A stretch of 64,000 nt of DNA from Cerasibacillus sp036516575 (GTDB taxonomy: Bacteria > Bacillota > Bacilli > Bacillales > Amphibacillaceae). The notes beneath the pieces were generated by a model. The model was not told the DNA's origin. It saw only the letters and a list, made by a program, of their open reading frames with translations, and ran no database searches. Shown here piece by piece: positions 26,175-33,768 of this stretch (positions are counted from its first letter, which is position 1; each line of letters begins with the position of its first letter). The stretch covers positions 62,001-126,000 of the forward strand of contig NZ_DATBTY010000083.1 of NCBI RefSeq assembly GCF_036516575.1, in the 5' to 3' direction. The position numbers and the translations under genes were made by a program.

Positions 26175-26268
26175 AGATACCCCTCATTAACTAAATGACT
26201 TGCTGCAATAATTTATGCATGTATATCGAAAAATTCTACAAAACTCCACGTGTACCATTACGTTCATT

Positions 26269-26364
26269 CTATAAAACAAAAATGAACCAATAGGAGATGC
26301 CCCAAACAAGTGCCAATACGAGTAAAATAATAAAAAGTATAATGTTTCTTTTACGTTGGTTCAA
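26269..26364 (-). CDS. Candidate 31-residue membrane miniprotein
   Basis: A TTG start at 26364 with GAGG nine bases upstream opens a frame that codes for a basic head (NQRKRN) and one hydrophobic helix (IILFIILLVLALVWGISYW), ending at TAG. The charge pattern fits a real single-span miniprotein with its N-terminus in the cytoplasm. No family was recognised. It lies between the M50 peptidase gene and ribT in the same direction. Short length and TTG start keep confidence modest. Confidence 0.45.
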   Translation of the reverse strand: MNQRKRNIILFIILLVLALVWGISYWFIFVL

Positions 26365-26397
26365 GTCAATCAGCCTCTTCCTAAAACCATAACCTAT

Positions 26398-26871
26398 TTA
26401 CCTTTTTTTATACCTCTGGGCAAAATGTTGCCTTATAGCTTTCATAACGATATAACCGTCAGATCGTTTTTTATTTACCTTGTACGGAATGATATTTGTA
26501 ATCGCAAGCCAGCCATTAAAAAAAAGTAAAAGTAAAATATATTTGCTAGGAATGATATTATAAATAAAATAAAACAAAAAAACAAATATGACATTGTTGA
26601 GAGGACCACAAATCGATATAAAAACAAGTTCCCATGTTTTGTAAGGGCGATTTCTTTCACTAATCGCTTGACCACTTAGAAAAAAATATAAATGAATTGA
26701 AATATGCACTTTTTCAGTCGAAAATGATGCCATTTCTTTTCCATAACCGATTGATAGGTGCACATGATTAGATCCAGTCATGACCGATCCAATCATGTGA
26801 CCAGATTCATGAATTAAAGCGCTTATTGGCGCAACAAATAAAAGCAAATAGACGATTATGTATGCATCCAT
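26398..26871 (-). CDS. M50-like zinc membrane peptidase
   Basis: This 157-residue membrane protein has a zinc-protease HESGH motif (about 22-26) in the first segment and a second NIIPYKVNKKRSDGY element resembling the NxxPxxxxDG third-ligand motif of site-2 proteases, with about four spans. It is much shorter than RseP-type proteases and has no PDZ domain. Substrate unknown. It starts 16 bases after the ppiB stop without a clear ribosome-binding site, so translation may be coupled to ppiB. It is not part of the B. subtilis neighbourhood. Confidence 0.72.
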   Translation of the reverse strand: MDAYIIVYLLLFVAPISALIHESGHMIGSVMTGSNHVHLSIGYGKEMASFSTEKVHISIHLYFFLSGQAISERNRPYKTWELVFISICGPLNNVIFVFLFYFIYNIIPSKYILLLLFFNGWLAITNIIPYKVNKKRSDGYIVMKAIRQHFAQRYKKR

Positions 26872-26887
26872 TGTTAATGCGTATACG

Positions 26888-27322
26888 TTATTCTTCTGTT
26901 ATTTCTATCTTTGTCATGACATCGCCATTTGCCATAGCTTTCACATGTTCTATTCCTGAAGTTACTTTTCCAAATACGGTATGTACACCGTCTAAATGTG
27001 GTTGTGGTTCATGTACAATGAAAAATTGTGAACTTCCTGTATCTCTTCCTGCATGCGCCATTGATAAAGATCCTTCAACATGTTTATGTGGGTTACCATC
27101 TGTTTCACACTTGATCGTATATCCCGCATTACCTGTTCCGTTACCAATCGGGCAACCACCTTGACTAACAAAACCTGGTATAACACGATGGAATGTTAAA
27201 CCATCATAAAAATTATCCTTTGCTAATTTAATAAAGTTTTCAACTGTTTTTGGAGCTTCATTTGGATAAAGCTCAAATTCAACTTTATTACCGTCTTCCA
27301 TAAGAATATATCCTTTAGCCAT
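26888..27322 (-). CDS. ppiB: Cytoplasmic peptidyl-prolyl cis-trans isomerase PpiB
   Basis: A cyclophilin of 144 residues that speeds proline isomerisation during folding. It has the family core FHRVIPGFVSQGG with catalytic arginine, GSSQFFI and the HLDGVHTVFGKV stretch. No signal peptide, so cytoplasmic. AAGGTG nine bases upstream favours the ATG at 27322 over the one two codons earlier. It precedes lysA-region genes as in B. subtilis. Confidence 0.95.
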   Translation of the reverse strand: MAKGYILMEDGNKVEFELYPNEAPKTVENFIKLAKDNFYDGLTFHRVIPGFVSQGGCPIGNGTGNAGYTIKCETDGNPHKHVEGSLSMAHAGRDTGSSQFFIVHEPQPHLDGVHTVFGKVTSGIEHVKAMANGDVMTKIEITEE

Positions 27323-27411
27323 ATTCATTCACACCTTCTATTCCATTAAATAAAGTATACTCATCATTCATCTTATCATGTATCACGATTTATGAAAAGA
27401 AAAGGCTCAAA

Positions 27412-28725
27412 TTAACCGATATATGGTAAATCATTGCGAACAACATCCTGATATGTTTCACGCTTAATAACGAGATGATCTTGACCATTTTCAACGAATA
27501 CAACAGCCGGTTTAGTAAAGCGATTATAATGACTTGCCATCGAGTATCCGTATGCACCTGTTGCAAAAACAGCTAGTAGATCGCCTGGTTCTGCATCGGG
27601 TAGTGGTAAATCCCAAATAAGCATATCGCCTGATTCACAACATTTGCCAGAGATAGATGTCTTTTGAGTAGCTGGTTGATTCGCTTTATTTGCTAATATA
27701 GCCTCATATTTCGCTCCGTAAAGAGCTGGTCTTAAATTATCAGTCATTCCTCCATCGACAGAAATATATTTTCTAATGCCAGGAATATCTTTCATTGATC
27801 CTATCGTATATAACGTTATACCTGCATCCCCCACAATTGAACGACCAGGTTCAATCCATATTTCAGGCATTGGGATTTGAATGTTTTTAGATTGTTCTTG
27901 AACGGCTTTAATAAGTGCAGTCACATATTTCGAACGGTGAAGTGGCTTATCTTCCTTCGTATATTGTATACCGAATCCACCACCTAAATTAATGACTTCT
28001 GGTTCATATTGATACGCTTTATGCCATCGACTTAATTCACTAAATAAGCGATTTGTTGCTAAGAGAAAGCCTTCCGTTTCAAATATTTGTGACCCGATAT
28101 GACAGTGCAATCCTTTTAAATTGAGATAGGGATGGTGCTGAATTTTTAATAATGCTGCTTCAGCTTGCCTGTTTTGTAAATTAAAACCAAATTTTGAGTC
28201 CTCATTACCCGTCATAATATAATGATGTGTATTTGACTCAATACCAGGTGTGACACGTAGTAACACATTAATTTTTTTCTTGTATTTATTTAATAATTCA
28301 TTTAGTAGCTCTATCTCATAAAAATTGTCAATAACGATACAGCCTACTCCTGTTTTTATCGCCATTTCTAATTCGCTTTTACTCTTATTATTTCCATGAA
28401 GATGAATTTTTTCCGGATTAAACCCTGCTTGAATGGCTGTATAGAGCTCACCCTTTGAAACGACATCAACTGATAATCCTTCTTGTTGGATCACTTGTAA
28501 TATACCGATTGACGAAAATGCTTTACTCGCGTATGCTACACGTCCTTTTATATGTTGCTCTTTAAAAGGATCGATAAAATCACGACAGTTTTGTCTAACT
28601 TTCTCAATATCATAAATATATAAAGGGGTTTTATATTTTTCAGCTAAACGGGTTACATCTACTTCCCCGATAACGAGATGACCATGTTCATTAACTTGAT
28701 ACTGATGGTGTGTAAATAGCATCAT
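27412..28725 (-). CDS. lysA: Diaminopimelate decarboxylase
   Basis: LysA makes L-lysine from meso-diaminopimelate, the last step of the pathway. The 437-residue PLP enzyme has the cofactor lysine K68 (VAYASKAF), the GGGFGIQY phosphate-binding motif, and CCESGDML near the C-terminus with the active cysteine. Two adjacent ATGs are possible (28725, 28722) after GAGGGGAG. No lysine riboswitch was recognised upstream; instead a 27-base motif shared with resD covers the ribosome-binding site. An aspartokinase for the same pathway lies at 62.1 kb. Confidence 0.95.
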   Translation of the reverse strand: MMLFTHHQYQVNEHGHLVIGEVDVTRLAEKYKTPLYIYDIEKVRQNCRDFIDPFKEQHIKGRVAYASKAFSSIGILQVIQQEGLSVDVVSKGELYTAIQAGFNPEKIHLHGNNKSKSELEMAIKTGVGCIVIDNFYEIELLNELLNKYKKKINVLLRVTPGIESNTHHYIMTGNEDSKFGFNLQNRQAEAALLKIQHHPYLNLKGLHCHIGSQIFETEGFLLATNRLFSELSRWHKAYQYEPEVINLGGGFGIQYTKEDKPLHRSKYVTALIKAVQEQSKNIQIPMPEIWIEPGRSIVGDAGITLYTIGSMKDIPGIRKYISVDGGMTDNLRPALYGAKYEAILANKANQPATQKTSISGKCCESGDMLIWDLPLPDAEPGDLLAVFATGAYGYSMASHYNRFTKPAVVFVENGQDHLVIKRETYQDVVRNDLPYIG

Positions 28726-28731
28726 GACTCT

Positions 28732-28758
28732 CCCCTCGTATATTATGTTTAGGCGTTA
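28732..28758 (-). promoter_or_regulatory. Leader motif shared with resD
   Basis: On the minus strand it contains GCCTAAACATA and ends at the GAGGGG ribosome-binding site of lysA; 24 of 27 bases equal the block before resD. Confidence 0.45.
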
Positions 28759-28814
28759 TTTTTCCGCCTATTTTATTCTAACTAATTTATAAAATTGTAT
28801 CTGCTCGTGCTACC

Positions 28815-28944
28815 GTTACTTTCCACTGTAGGCGGACGCTTTCCGCGGGCATGGCTTGAGCCTCCTCACTCGCAAAAAACTCGTTCTTGGGTCTCAAGTC
28901 TCATGCTTTTCCCGCAGGAGTCGCCGCCTTCCGTTCCAAGTAAC
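28815..28944. repeat. Interspersed palindromic repeat, second copy
   Basis: The 130-bp element starts GTTACTT and ends AAGTAAC, exact inverted ends. Further in, GGCGGACGC faces GTCGCCGCC, and TTGAGCCTCC/GGGTCTCAAG forms an inner stem. It shares the core GCGGGC, GAGCCT, GTCTCA, TTTTCCCGC and GGAGTC with the element at 14833-14976. Repeats of this look recur in many Bacillaceae genomes (recollection, not searched). Confidence 0.75.
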
Positions 28945-28972
28945 TTGGTTTGGACAAACTCATGAATTAGTA

Positions 28973-29445
28973 AAGACCTTAGATAATATGTCAAATGTCT
29001 TGGACGTTCCGTGATGTTCCTAGATAATGGTCTTGGGATCATTTGGGACAATTCTTACTCTCCTTGCGGACAACCGCATTAGAAAGACTGTTTCCCAGTG
29101 TGCGTTTCGACCTACATACACGCAGGCTGTACACCTTGACGTTCGAACCTAGATGATAGTAGCTCTAGGGCGGCTTTCGATGCAAGGATAGTACTCATAC
29201 ACGAGGCTGCTGATCGGCGTTCACACTAGGGATATCTCAGAGCGTCCAAGATTTAAGTTCCAATGATTCTAAATCGAAAGGAGCGTTATAGATGAAAGAT
29301 AACTAGCTTCATTAATCCTTTTATATAATTCCGGTAATTTCCATTTTATTACTGGTCTAGCTTAGAGTTTGCTTTTTTTAAGTAATTTGAACCTTGATAA
29401 CAAAATATTTATTTATTTTTCTCTTGACATATTACCGCAGGTCTT
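28973..29445. mobile_element. Terminal-inverted-repeat element (copy 2), 473 bp, with insert
   Basis: The ends are 22-base inverted repeats (28973-28994 and 29424-29445) matching at 19 of 22 positions; both begin AAGACCT and share TAATATGTCAA. The left 42 bases and right 49 bases correspond to the 81-bp copy near resD, and about 380 bases (29015-29396) lie between. No open frame of transposase size is present, so it is either a non-autonomous element or a small element that received another insertion. Target duplications could not be made out. Confidence 0.65.
29015..29396. mobile_element. Structured non-coding insert, possible IS end
   Basis: This stretch is GC-richer than its surroundings and has no long frame. 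On the plus strand it ends with an IS-leader-like arrangement: AAAGGAGCG, six bases, ATGAAAGATAAC and an immediate TAG at 29304-29306. This looks like the start of a gene cut off after four codons. Such a long structured leader before a short coding start recalls the left end of IS110-type elements, but no family was confirmed. Confidence 0.35.
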
Positions 29446-29499
29446 TCATTCAAAATCTTACAAACACTTTACCACAACAAAGTAAAAAACAAAAGGACC

Positions 29500-30969
29500 T
29501 TATTTTTTCTGTGGCTGTGAAAATTGATCTTTAGGGTGGACAATTTCTGGTCTAATGTTTAAAAATGGGACAGGAATACGCATTATAAAATGCCACATAC
29601 CTCGTAAATCAAATGGAATAAACGGCCACATATAAGGTGTTTTGAATGCTTTCAGGCGAACGAGATAGATTAATGTAACCAATGTTCCAATCATAAATCC
29701 AGACACACCGAATAAAGCTGTCGTAATGATTAAAAACAATTTAGCTATTTTATTAGCGATACTCAATTCATAACTCGGGGTAACATAGGAACCAATCGTA
29801 CTAATCGCGACATATAAGATAACCTCGGAGCTGAGTAACCCGACATCAACAGCAATTTGTCCGATTAATACGGCGGCTATTAAGCCCATGGCTGTTGCTA
29901 AAGGGGTTGGTGTATGCACGGCAGCCATTCGGAGAAATTCAACACCGACATCGGCTAATATTATTTGGAAAACAATCGGCACATTTCCTTCTTCTTTCGG
30001 TCCAATAAAACTAAGTTCAGGTGGCAGTAATGATGGTTCCATCACAAATAATAACCATAATGGTAAAAGGAAGATCGATGCTAATACAGCAAATAGACGA
30101 ACCCAACGTATGAATGTTCCCGCAGCTGGAGCTTGGCGATATTCCTCTGCATGTTCAAGACAGTTAAAATATGTTGTCGGTAAAATAATTACTGTTGGAG
30201 ATGTATCGACATGAACGATAACATGACCATCCATCAAGTGACGTGCTGCTACATCCGGTCTTTCTGTATAACGAACCATCGGAAAAGGGCTCCACTTTCC
30301 ACCTAAGATAAACTCTTCAAGTGATTTATCAGCCATTGGAATACCATCTACATCAATTTCACTAATTTTGTGTTTAACGACATCCACAAATGTCTCGTCC
30401 GCTATATCTTTAATATAACTTACACAGACATCCGTTTTAGAGCGTTCACCGACAACTAACATTTCATTTCTTAAACGTTCATCTTTAATACGCCGCCGTG
30501 TTAATCCGGTATTTTCTATGATATTTTCCGTATACCCGTCTCTTGAACCACGAATAACGCGCTCTGTATCTGGCTCTTCCGGACTTCTCCCTGGATAACT
30601 TCTGACATCAATGATAAAGGCTGATTTTTGTCCTTCTATAAAAATGGCAATCAAGCCGGTTAATATTTGATCAACTGCTTCATCCATTGTTTTAACACGT
30701 GAAACTTGTTCATGTATTAGCCGATTTTCAATGGTGGCCAACACATCACGCTTAAGCATATGATCACGGTTATTAAACTCAACAAGTTCTTCCAATAATC
30801 GACTAATAATCATACTATCAATTAAACCATTAACAAAATATAATTGAGCCTTTTTATTCATTACAACAAAATGTTTAACACCAACATCAAAGGATGTCCC
30901 TAAACCGATGCGTTTTTTCATATATTTTTCAACATCTTGAACGTTTTCATATATTCGCTTCATTACCAT
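29500..30969 (-). CDS. spoVAF: Spore germination protein SpoVAF (GerA family)
   Basis: SpoVAF resembles GerAA subunits and in B. subtilis forms a channel-like complex that amplifies germinant signals. The 489-residue protein has a large N-terminal soluble domain (about 1-280), with GLIAIFIEG and DVRSYPGRSPEEPDTERVIRG, and then four to five spans with PTPLATAMGLIAAVLIGQIAV. The ATG at 30969 has AGGAGAG. It follows spoVAB by only 33 bases, so the genes that normally lie between are missing. Confidence 0.94.
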   Translation of the reverse strand: MVMKRIYENVQDVEKYMKKRIGLGTSFDVGVKHFVVMNKKAQLYFVNGLIDSMIISRLLEELVEFNNRDHMLKRDVLATIENRLIHEQVSRVKTMDEAVDQILTGLIAIFIEGQKSAFIIDVRSYPGRSPEEPDTERVIRGSRDGYTENIIENTGLTRRRIKDERLRNEMLVVGERSKTDVCVSYIKDIADETFVDVVKHKISEIDVDGIPMADKSLEEFILGGKWSPFPMVRYTERPDVAARHLMDGHVIVHVDTSPTVIILPTTYFNCLEHAEEYRQAPAAGTFIRWVRLFAVLASIFLLPLWLLFVMEPSLLPPELSFIGPKEEGNVPIVFQIILADVGVEFLRMAAVHTPTPLATAMGLIAAVLIGQIAVDVGLLSSEVILYVAISTIGSYVTPSYELSIANKIAKLFLIITTALFGVSGFMIGTLVTLIYLVRLKAFKTPYMWPFIPFDLRGMWHFIMRIPVPFLNIRPEIVHPKDQFSQPQKK

Positions 30970-31002
30970 TAGATTTCTCTCCTGTTTTATGAATCATTAT
31001 AA

Positions 31003-31416
31003 TCAATCAAAGAATAACCATTGGAATAATGAACCAGCCATTTTTCCAAATACAAATGCCATGACAAACCATTTCAGCCAGACTTTTAAATTAAGCCTTC
31101 TCAAAAAGATGGGAAATACATTTAACACTTCTGCTAATGCAGCAATTAGCATTCCATTAAATATCCCGTGAAACCCACCCCATATCATTGATCCAAATAT
31201 AGAATAGTGCCAAACAATTGGTGCAAAAGATAAGTAACCTGCAAATATAGCACCGGCAATAATCGAGCTTATAAAAACGTGGATAAAATAAACTGTTTTT
31301 GTCAATTGGATTAGTCTCGGTAAGATTTTTAGCAATGTTATTAATGCTACAAAACCAGCCCCAACGGCCAAACCACTTGAAAAGCCGATGATCATTTCTA
31401 TAAGGTTAATCCACAT
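31003..31416 (-). CDS. spoVAB: Stage V sporulation protein AB
   Basis: SpoVAB is a small membrane subunit of the forespore SpoVA system used for dipicolinic acid uptake and release. The 137-residue protein has four spans and the typical GLAVGAGFVALITLLKILPRL start and ALAEVLNVFPI segment. The start overlaps the end of spoVAA by four codons, and the ATG at 31416 aligns best with the B. subtilis N-terminus, though no good ribosome-binding site exists, so coupling is likely. Confidence 0.9.
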   Translation of the reverse strand: MWINLIEMIIGFSSGLAVGAGFVALITLLKILPRLIQLTKTVYFIHVFISSIIAGAIFAGYLSFAPIVWHYSIFGSMIWGGFHGIFNGMLIAALAEVLNVFPIFLRRLNLKVWLKWFVMAFVFGKMAGSLFQWLFFD

Positions 31417-32005
31417 GTTTTTCATGTTTCTTTATATAATCATCAAGTGAATCCTGATACTTAGAAATCTCGATTTCAAGTGGGCTTGGCTCATTATTAA
31501 AGCGTTTCTTAAACCAATGATTAAAGAACAGAAGCATACCGACTCCCAAGCCGAGTGAGTATGGAATTTGAATCCATAAGGGTGATTGAACAGCTTTTCC
31601 TGTTAACATATAATGAATCTTTTGTTGTGTTTCTTGCATACTCACATCGTAATGAAAATTCATGATGGTCATTGCTGTCCCAATAAATAAAATAAACCAC
31701 ACAATAACTGCTAGTAGAATCGATGGCGGGCTCTGTTTATTCGATATTTGAACGATTGTTTGATTTGCCCCTAAAAAATGAACATCAATTTCTGGATATT
31801 TCTTTTGTAATTGCTCAAGTATAAAAAATTGATCGAACACAATAACATGTTTCTCGTTATCGGAAAGTTGATAAACGACAAACTGATTAATCTCTTCAGA
31901 TAATGGTGTACTTGTTGACACATCAGCGAGTTTATTTAGTGTGAGACTTGTGCCTTTTCTTACATTAATCTTCTGTTTCATACGTACATAAACCGTATTG
32001 TTCAC
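31406..32005 (-). CDS. spoVAA: Stage V sporulation protein AA
   Basis: SpoVAA is the first SpoVA subunit, with a soluble N-terminal domain and two spans. The 199-residue product has IMNFHYDVSMQE and IPYSLGLGVGMLLFFNHWFKKR, both closely matching B. subtilis. The frame is open further upstream, but a GTG at 32005 with GAGGGTG six bases before it gives a start that matches the family; the ATG at 32026 is a weaker choice. Confidence 0.9.
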   Translation of the reverse strand: MNNTVYVRMKQKINVRKGTSLTLNKLADVSTSTPLSEEINQFVVYQLSDNEKHVIVFDQFFILEQLQKKYPEIDVHFLGANQTIVQISNKQSPPSILLAVIVWFILFIGTAMTIMNFHYDVSMQETQQKIHYMLTGKAVQSPLWIQIPYSLGLGVGMLLFFNHWFKKRFNNEPSPLEIEISKYQDSLDDYIKKHEKHVD

Positions 32006-32060
32006 AAAAAGCACCCTCTTTTTCATAGTCTCTTCTATTATTTGATAAAAAAAACATATT

Positions 32061-32094
32061 ATGAATAAAAAAACCACCCGATTGGATGGTTTTA
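32061..32094 (-). terminator. Terminator after sigF
   Basis: The 9-bp stem AAACCATCC/GGGTGGTTT (one wobble) has a 4-base loop and seven T residues on the minus strand. It overlaps the sigF stop codon and separates the spoIIA operon from spoVAA. Confidence 0.8.
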
Positions 32095-32853
32095 AGTCCT
32101 CATTATTTGTTTCATTTCTTCAAGTATCTTTTTTTCTAAGCGTGAGACTTGTACTTGTGACACACCTAAACGTTTGGCGACTTCGGATTGGGTCTGATCT
32201 TTATAATATCGTAAATAAAGAATAAGCCGTTCCCGTTTGTCCAAAGCACGTATAGCTTCTTCTAATGTGAGTTTATCAAACCAATTCTTATTGTCATCTG
32301 CTAGTTGATCGAGTAATGTAATGGGGTCACCATCATTTTCAAATACCGTTTCATGGATTGATTGTGGGGTTTTAAGTGCTTCTTCAGCATGCACCACTTC
32401 CTCAGGTGTTATCTCTAATGCTTCAGCAACTTCGCTAATCGTTGGTGTTCGACCATTTTGTTTTGTTAATTCATCTTTTTTTCGTCGAATCCTATTAGCT
32501 GTTTCTTTAAGGGAGCGACTAATTTTGACACTCCCATCATCACGTAAAAATCGCTGAATTTCTCCGATAATCATCGGAACAGCATAAGTAGAAAAGCGTA
32601 CATCATATGATAAATCAAACTTATCTATCGACTTGATTAACCCGATGCAGCCGATTTGAAATAAATCATCTGGGTCATACCCACGATTCATAAATCGTTG
32701 AACAACAGACCAAACAAGTCGGGTATTCTTTTCCACTAAATAATCTCGGGCTCTCTTATCACCTTGTTGGCTTTTTAATAAATACTCTTTTATTTCACGA
32801 TCCGATAATAAGCCTTTCTTCTTAGCTTCTGATTTCTTAACATTGACATTCAT
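32092..32853 (-). CDS. sigF: Forespore RNA polymerase sigma factor SigF
   Basis: SigF is the first forespore-specific sigma factor. The 253-residue protein has sigma regions 2 (DDLFQIGCIGLIKSIDKFDL, RFSTYAVPMIIGEIQRF), 3 and 4 (ERLILYLRYYKDQTQSEVAKRLGVSQ). It is kept inactive by SpoIIAB until SpoIIAA is dephosphorylated. The ATG at 32853 gives the family N-terminus (MNVNVKK); the upstream ATG is rejected because it falls on the AGGAATGGGG site. Last gene of spoIIAA-spoIIAB-sigF. Confidence 0.96.
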   Translation of the reverse strand: MNVNVKKSEAKKKGLLSDREIKEYLLKSQQGDKRARDYLVEKNTRLVWSVVQRFMNRGYDPDDLFQIGCIGLIKSIDKFDLSYDVRFSTYAVPMIIGEIQRFLRDDGSVKISRSLKETANRIRRKKDELTKQNGRTPTISEVAEALEITPEEVVHAEEALKTPQSIHETVFENDGDPITLLDQLADDNKNWFDKLTLEEAIRALDKRERLILYLRYYKDQTQSEVAKRLGVSQVQVSRLEKKILEEMKQIMRT

Positions 32854-32864
32854 AGGCCCCATTC

Positions 32865-33311
32865 CTATTCATGGACAACTTTCGTTTTTTTTGGAGATAA
32901 TATTTTCGTCATATGGATTGTTGTCCCTTTTCCAATTGACGACTCTATCTCGATTGAATCCATAAAATTTTCAATGATTGTAAATCCCATTCCGGAACGT
33001 TCTAGCTCTGGTTTCGAAGTATACATTGGTTCGCGCGCGATTTCTATGTCTTCTATGCCCATTCCATGATCAGTTATTGTTAAATCAAATTTCCTATCAT
33101 ATAAATGGCAAGAAATTTCTATCGTGTGATTTGGTTCTTCATTATAACCATGTATAATCGAATTTGTGACCGCTTCAGATACAACCGTTTTCACTTCCAT
33201 TAACTCATCCATCGTTGGATCTAGTTGCGAAATAAAGGCGCCCACCGCCACTCGAGCAAATGATTCATTCTCACTCATACTGGCTATTTCTAAATACATT
33301 CGATTTCTCAT
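32865..33311 (-). CDS. spoIIAB: Anti-sigma-F factor and kinase SpoIIAB
   Basis: SpoIIAB binds SigF and phosphorylates SpoIIAA. The 148-residue protein is a GHKL ATPase with the N box EAVTNSIIHGY, G1 DHGMGIEDIE and G2 ERSGMGFTI. It overlaps the spoIIAA stop by four bases. Length and context match B. subtilis. Confidence 0.96.
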   Translation of the reverse strand: MRNRMYLEIASMSENESFARVAVGAFISQLDPTMDELMEVKTVVSEAVTNSIIHGYNEEPNHTIEISCHLYDRKFDLTITDHGMGIEDIEIAREPMYTSKPELERSGMGFTIIENFMDSIEIESSIGKGTTIHMTKILSPKKTKVVHE

Positions 33312-33661
33312 GAAGCCACCCCCAATGTCACTAATGCGTTTATTTCATCTTTTTCTTGGCGAATAATCTTAAATAATCCCGACATTTCAAATATCTTTCT
33401 AATCGTTGGGGAAACAGAGCAGACAACAAATTCCCCGCCTAGCTGCAACACTTCCTTATAACGACCTAAGATAACACCTAGGCCTGAACTATCCATAAAA
33501 GTGACTGCTTCTAAATTTAATAGGACGTGTTTAATTGGATGAGTATACAATTTTTCCTTCCATGATTCTCTTAATTTTTCTACTTCATGATGATCGAGTT
33601 CACCACTTAATCTCACGACAAGAACGTCTTCTTTAACAGAAAATGTGTAAAATAAACCCAT
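33308..33661 (-). CDS. spoIIAA: Anti-anti-sigma factor SpoIIAA
   Basis: SpoIIAA, when unphosphorylated, releases SigF from SpoIIAB. The 117-residue STAS protein has the phosphorylation site at S58 in FMDSSGLGVILGRYK, the same position as in B. subtilis. SpoIIE, its phosphatase, is not in the window. GGGGGA lies before the ATG at 33661. It follows a sigma-H-type promoter. Confidence 0.96.
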   Translation of the reverse strand: MGLFYTFSVKEDVLVVRLSGELDHHEVEKLRESWKEKLYTHPIKHVLLNLEAVTFMDSSGLGVILGRYKEVLQLGGEFVVCSVSPTIRKIFEMSGLFKIIRQEKDEINALVTLGVAS

Positions 33662-33695
33662 GTCAATCCCCCTTCGCATTAATAGGTATACATAG

Positions 33696-33725
33696 AGATT
33701 CTTTATTCATTTAATCAATTCCTGC
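33696..33725 (-). promoter_or_regulatory. Sigma-H-type promoter of spoIIA operon
   Basis: On the minus strand GCAGGAATT (33717-33725), 12 bases, then AAAGAATCT (33696-33704) fits the sigma-H consensus RnAGGAwww-N(11-12)-RnnGAATww with one mismatch. The spoIIA operon is sigma-H- and Spo0A-dependent in B. subtilis. It lies about 35 bases before the spoIIAA start, and downstream of dacF, so the operon can also be read from dacF. Confidence 0.75.
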
Positions 33726-33768
33726 TTTTAGACAAAAGAAGTTGTTATTCGCAATAAAAAACACTTTG

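Larger units (their letters stand above)
28726..29499. other. Gene-free repeat-rich region between lysA and spoVAF
   Basis: These 774 bases contain no supportable gene. They hold, in order, the resD/lysA shared leader motif, a 130-bp palindromic repeat, and a 473-bp terminal-inverted-repeat element carrying a GC-richer insert. In B. subtilis this place holds only a short gap. No clear terminator for spoVAF was found. Confidence 0.8.

Noticed and set aside
26175..26268. FMN riboswitch near ribT
   Set aside because: No RFN-element sequence was found and the rib genes are absent.
28726..28815. Lysine riboswitch before lysA
   Set aside because: The leader is too short and shows none of the lysine-box elements.
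28866..29051. A 61-codon minus-strand frame between lysA and spoVAF
   Set aside because: It runs across the palindromic repeat and the end of the inverted-repeat element, with no ribosome-binding site and no protein-like composition.
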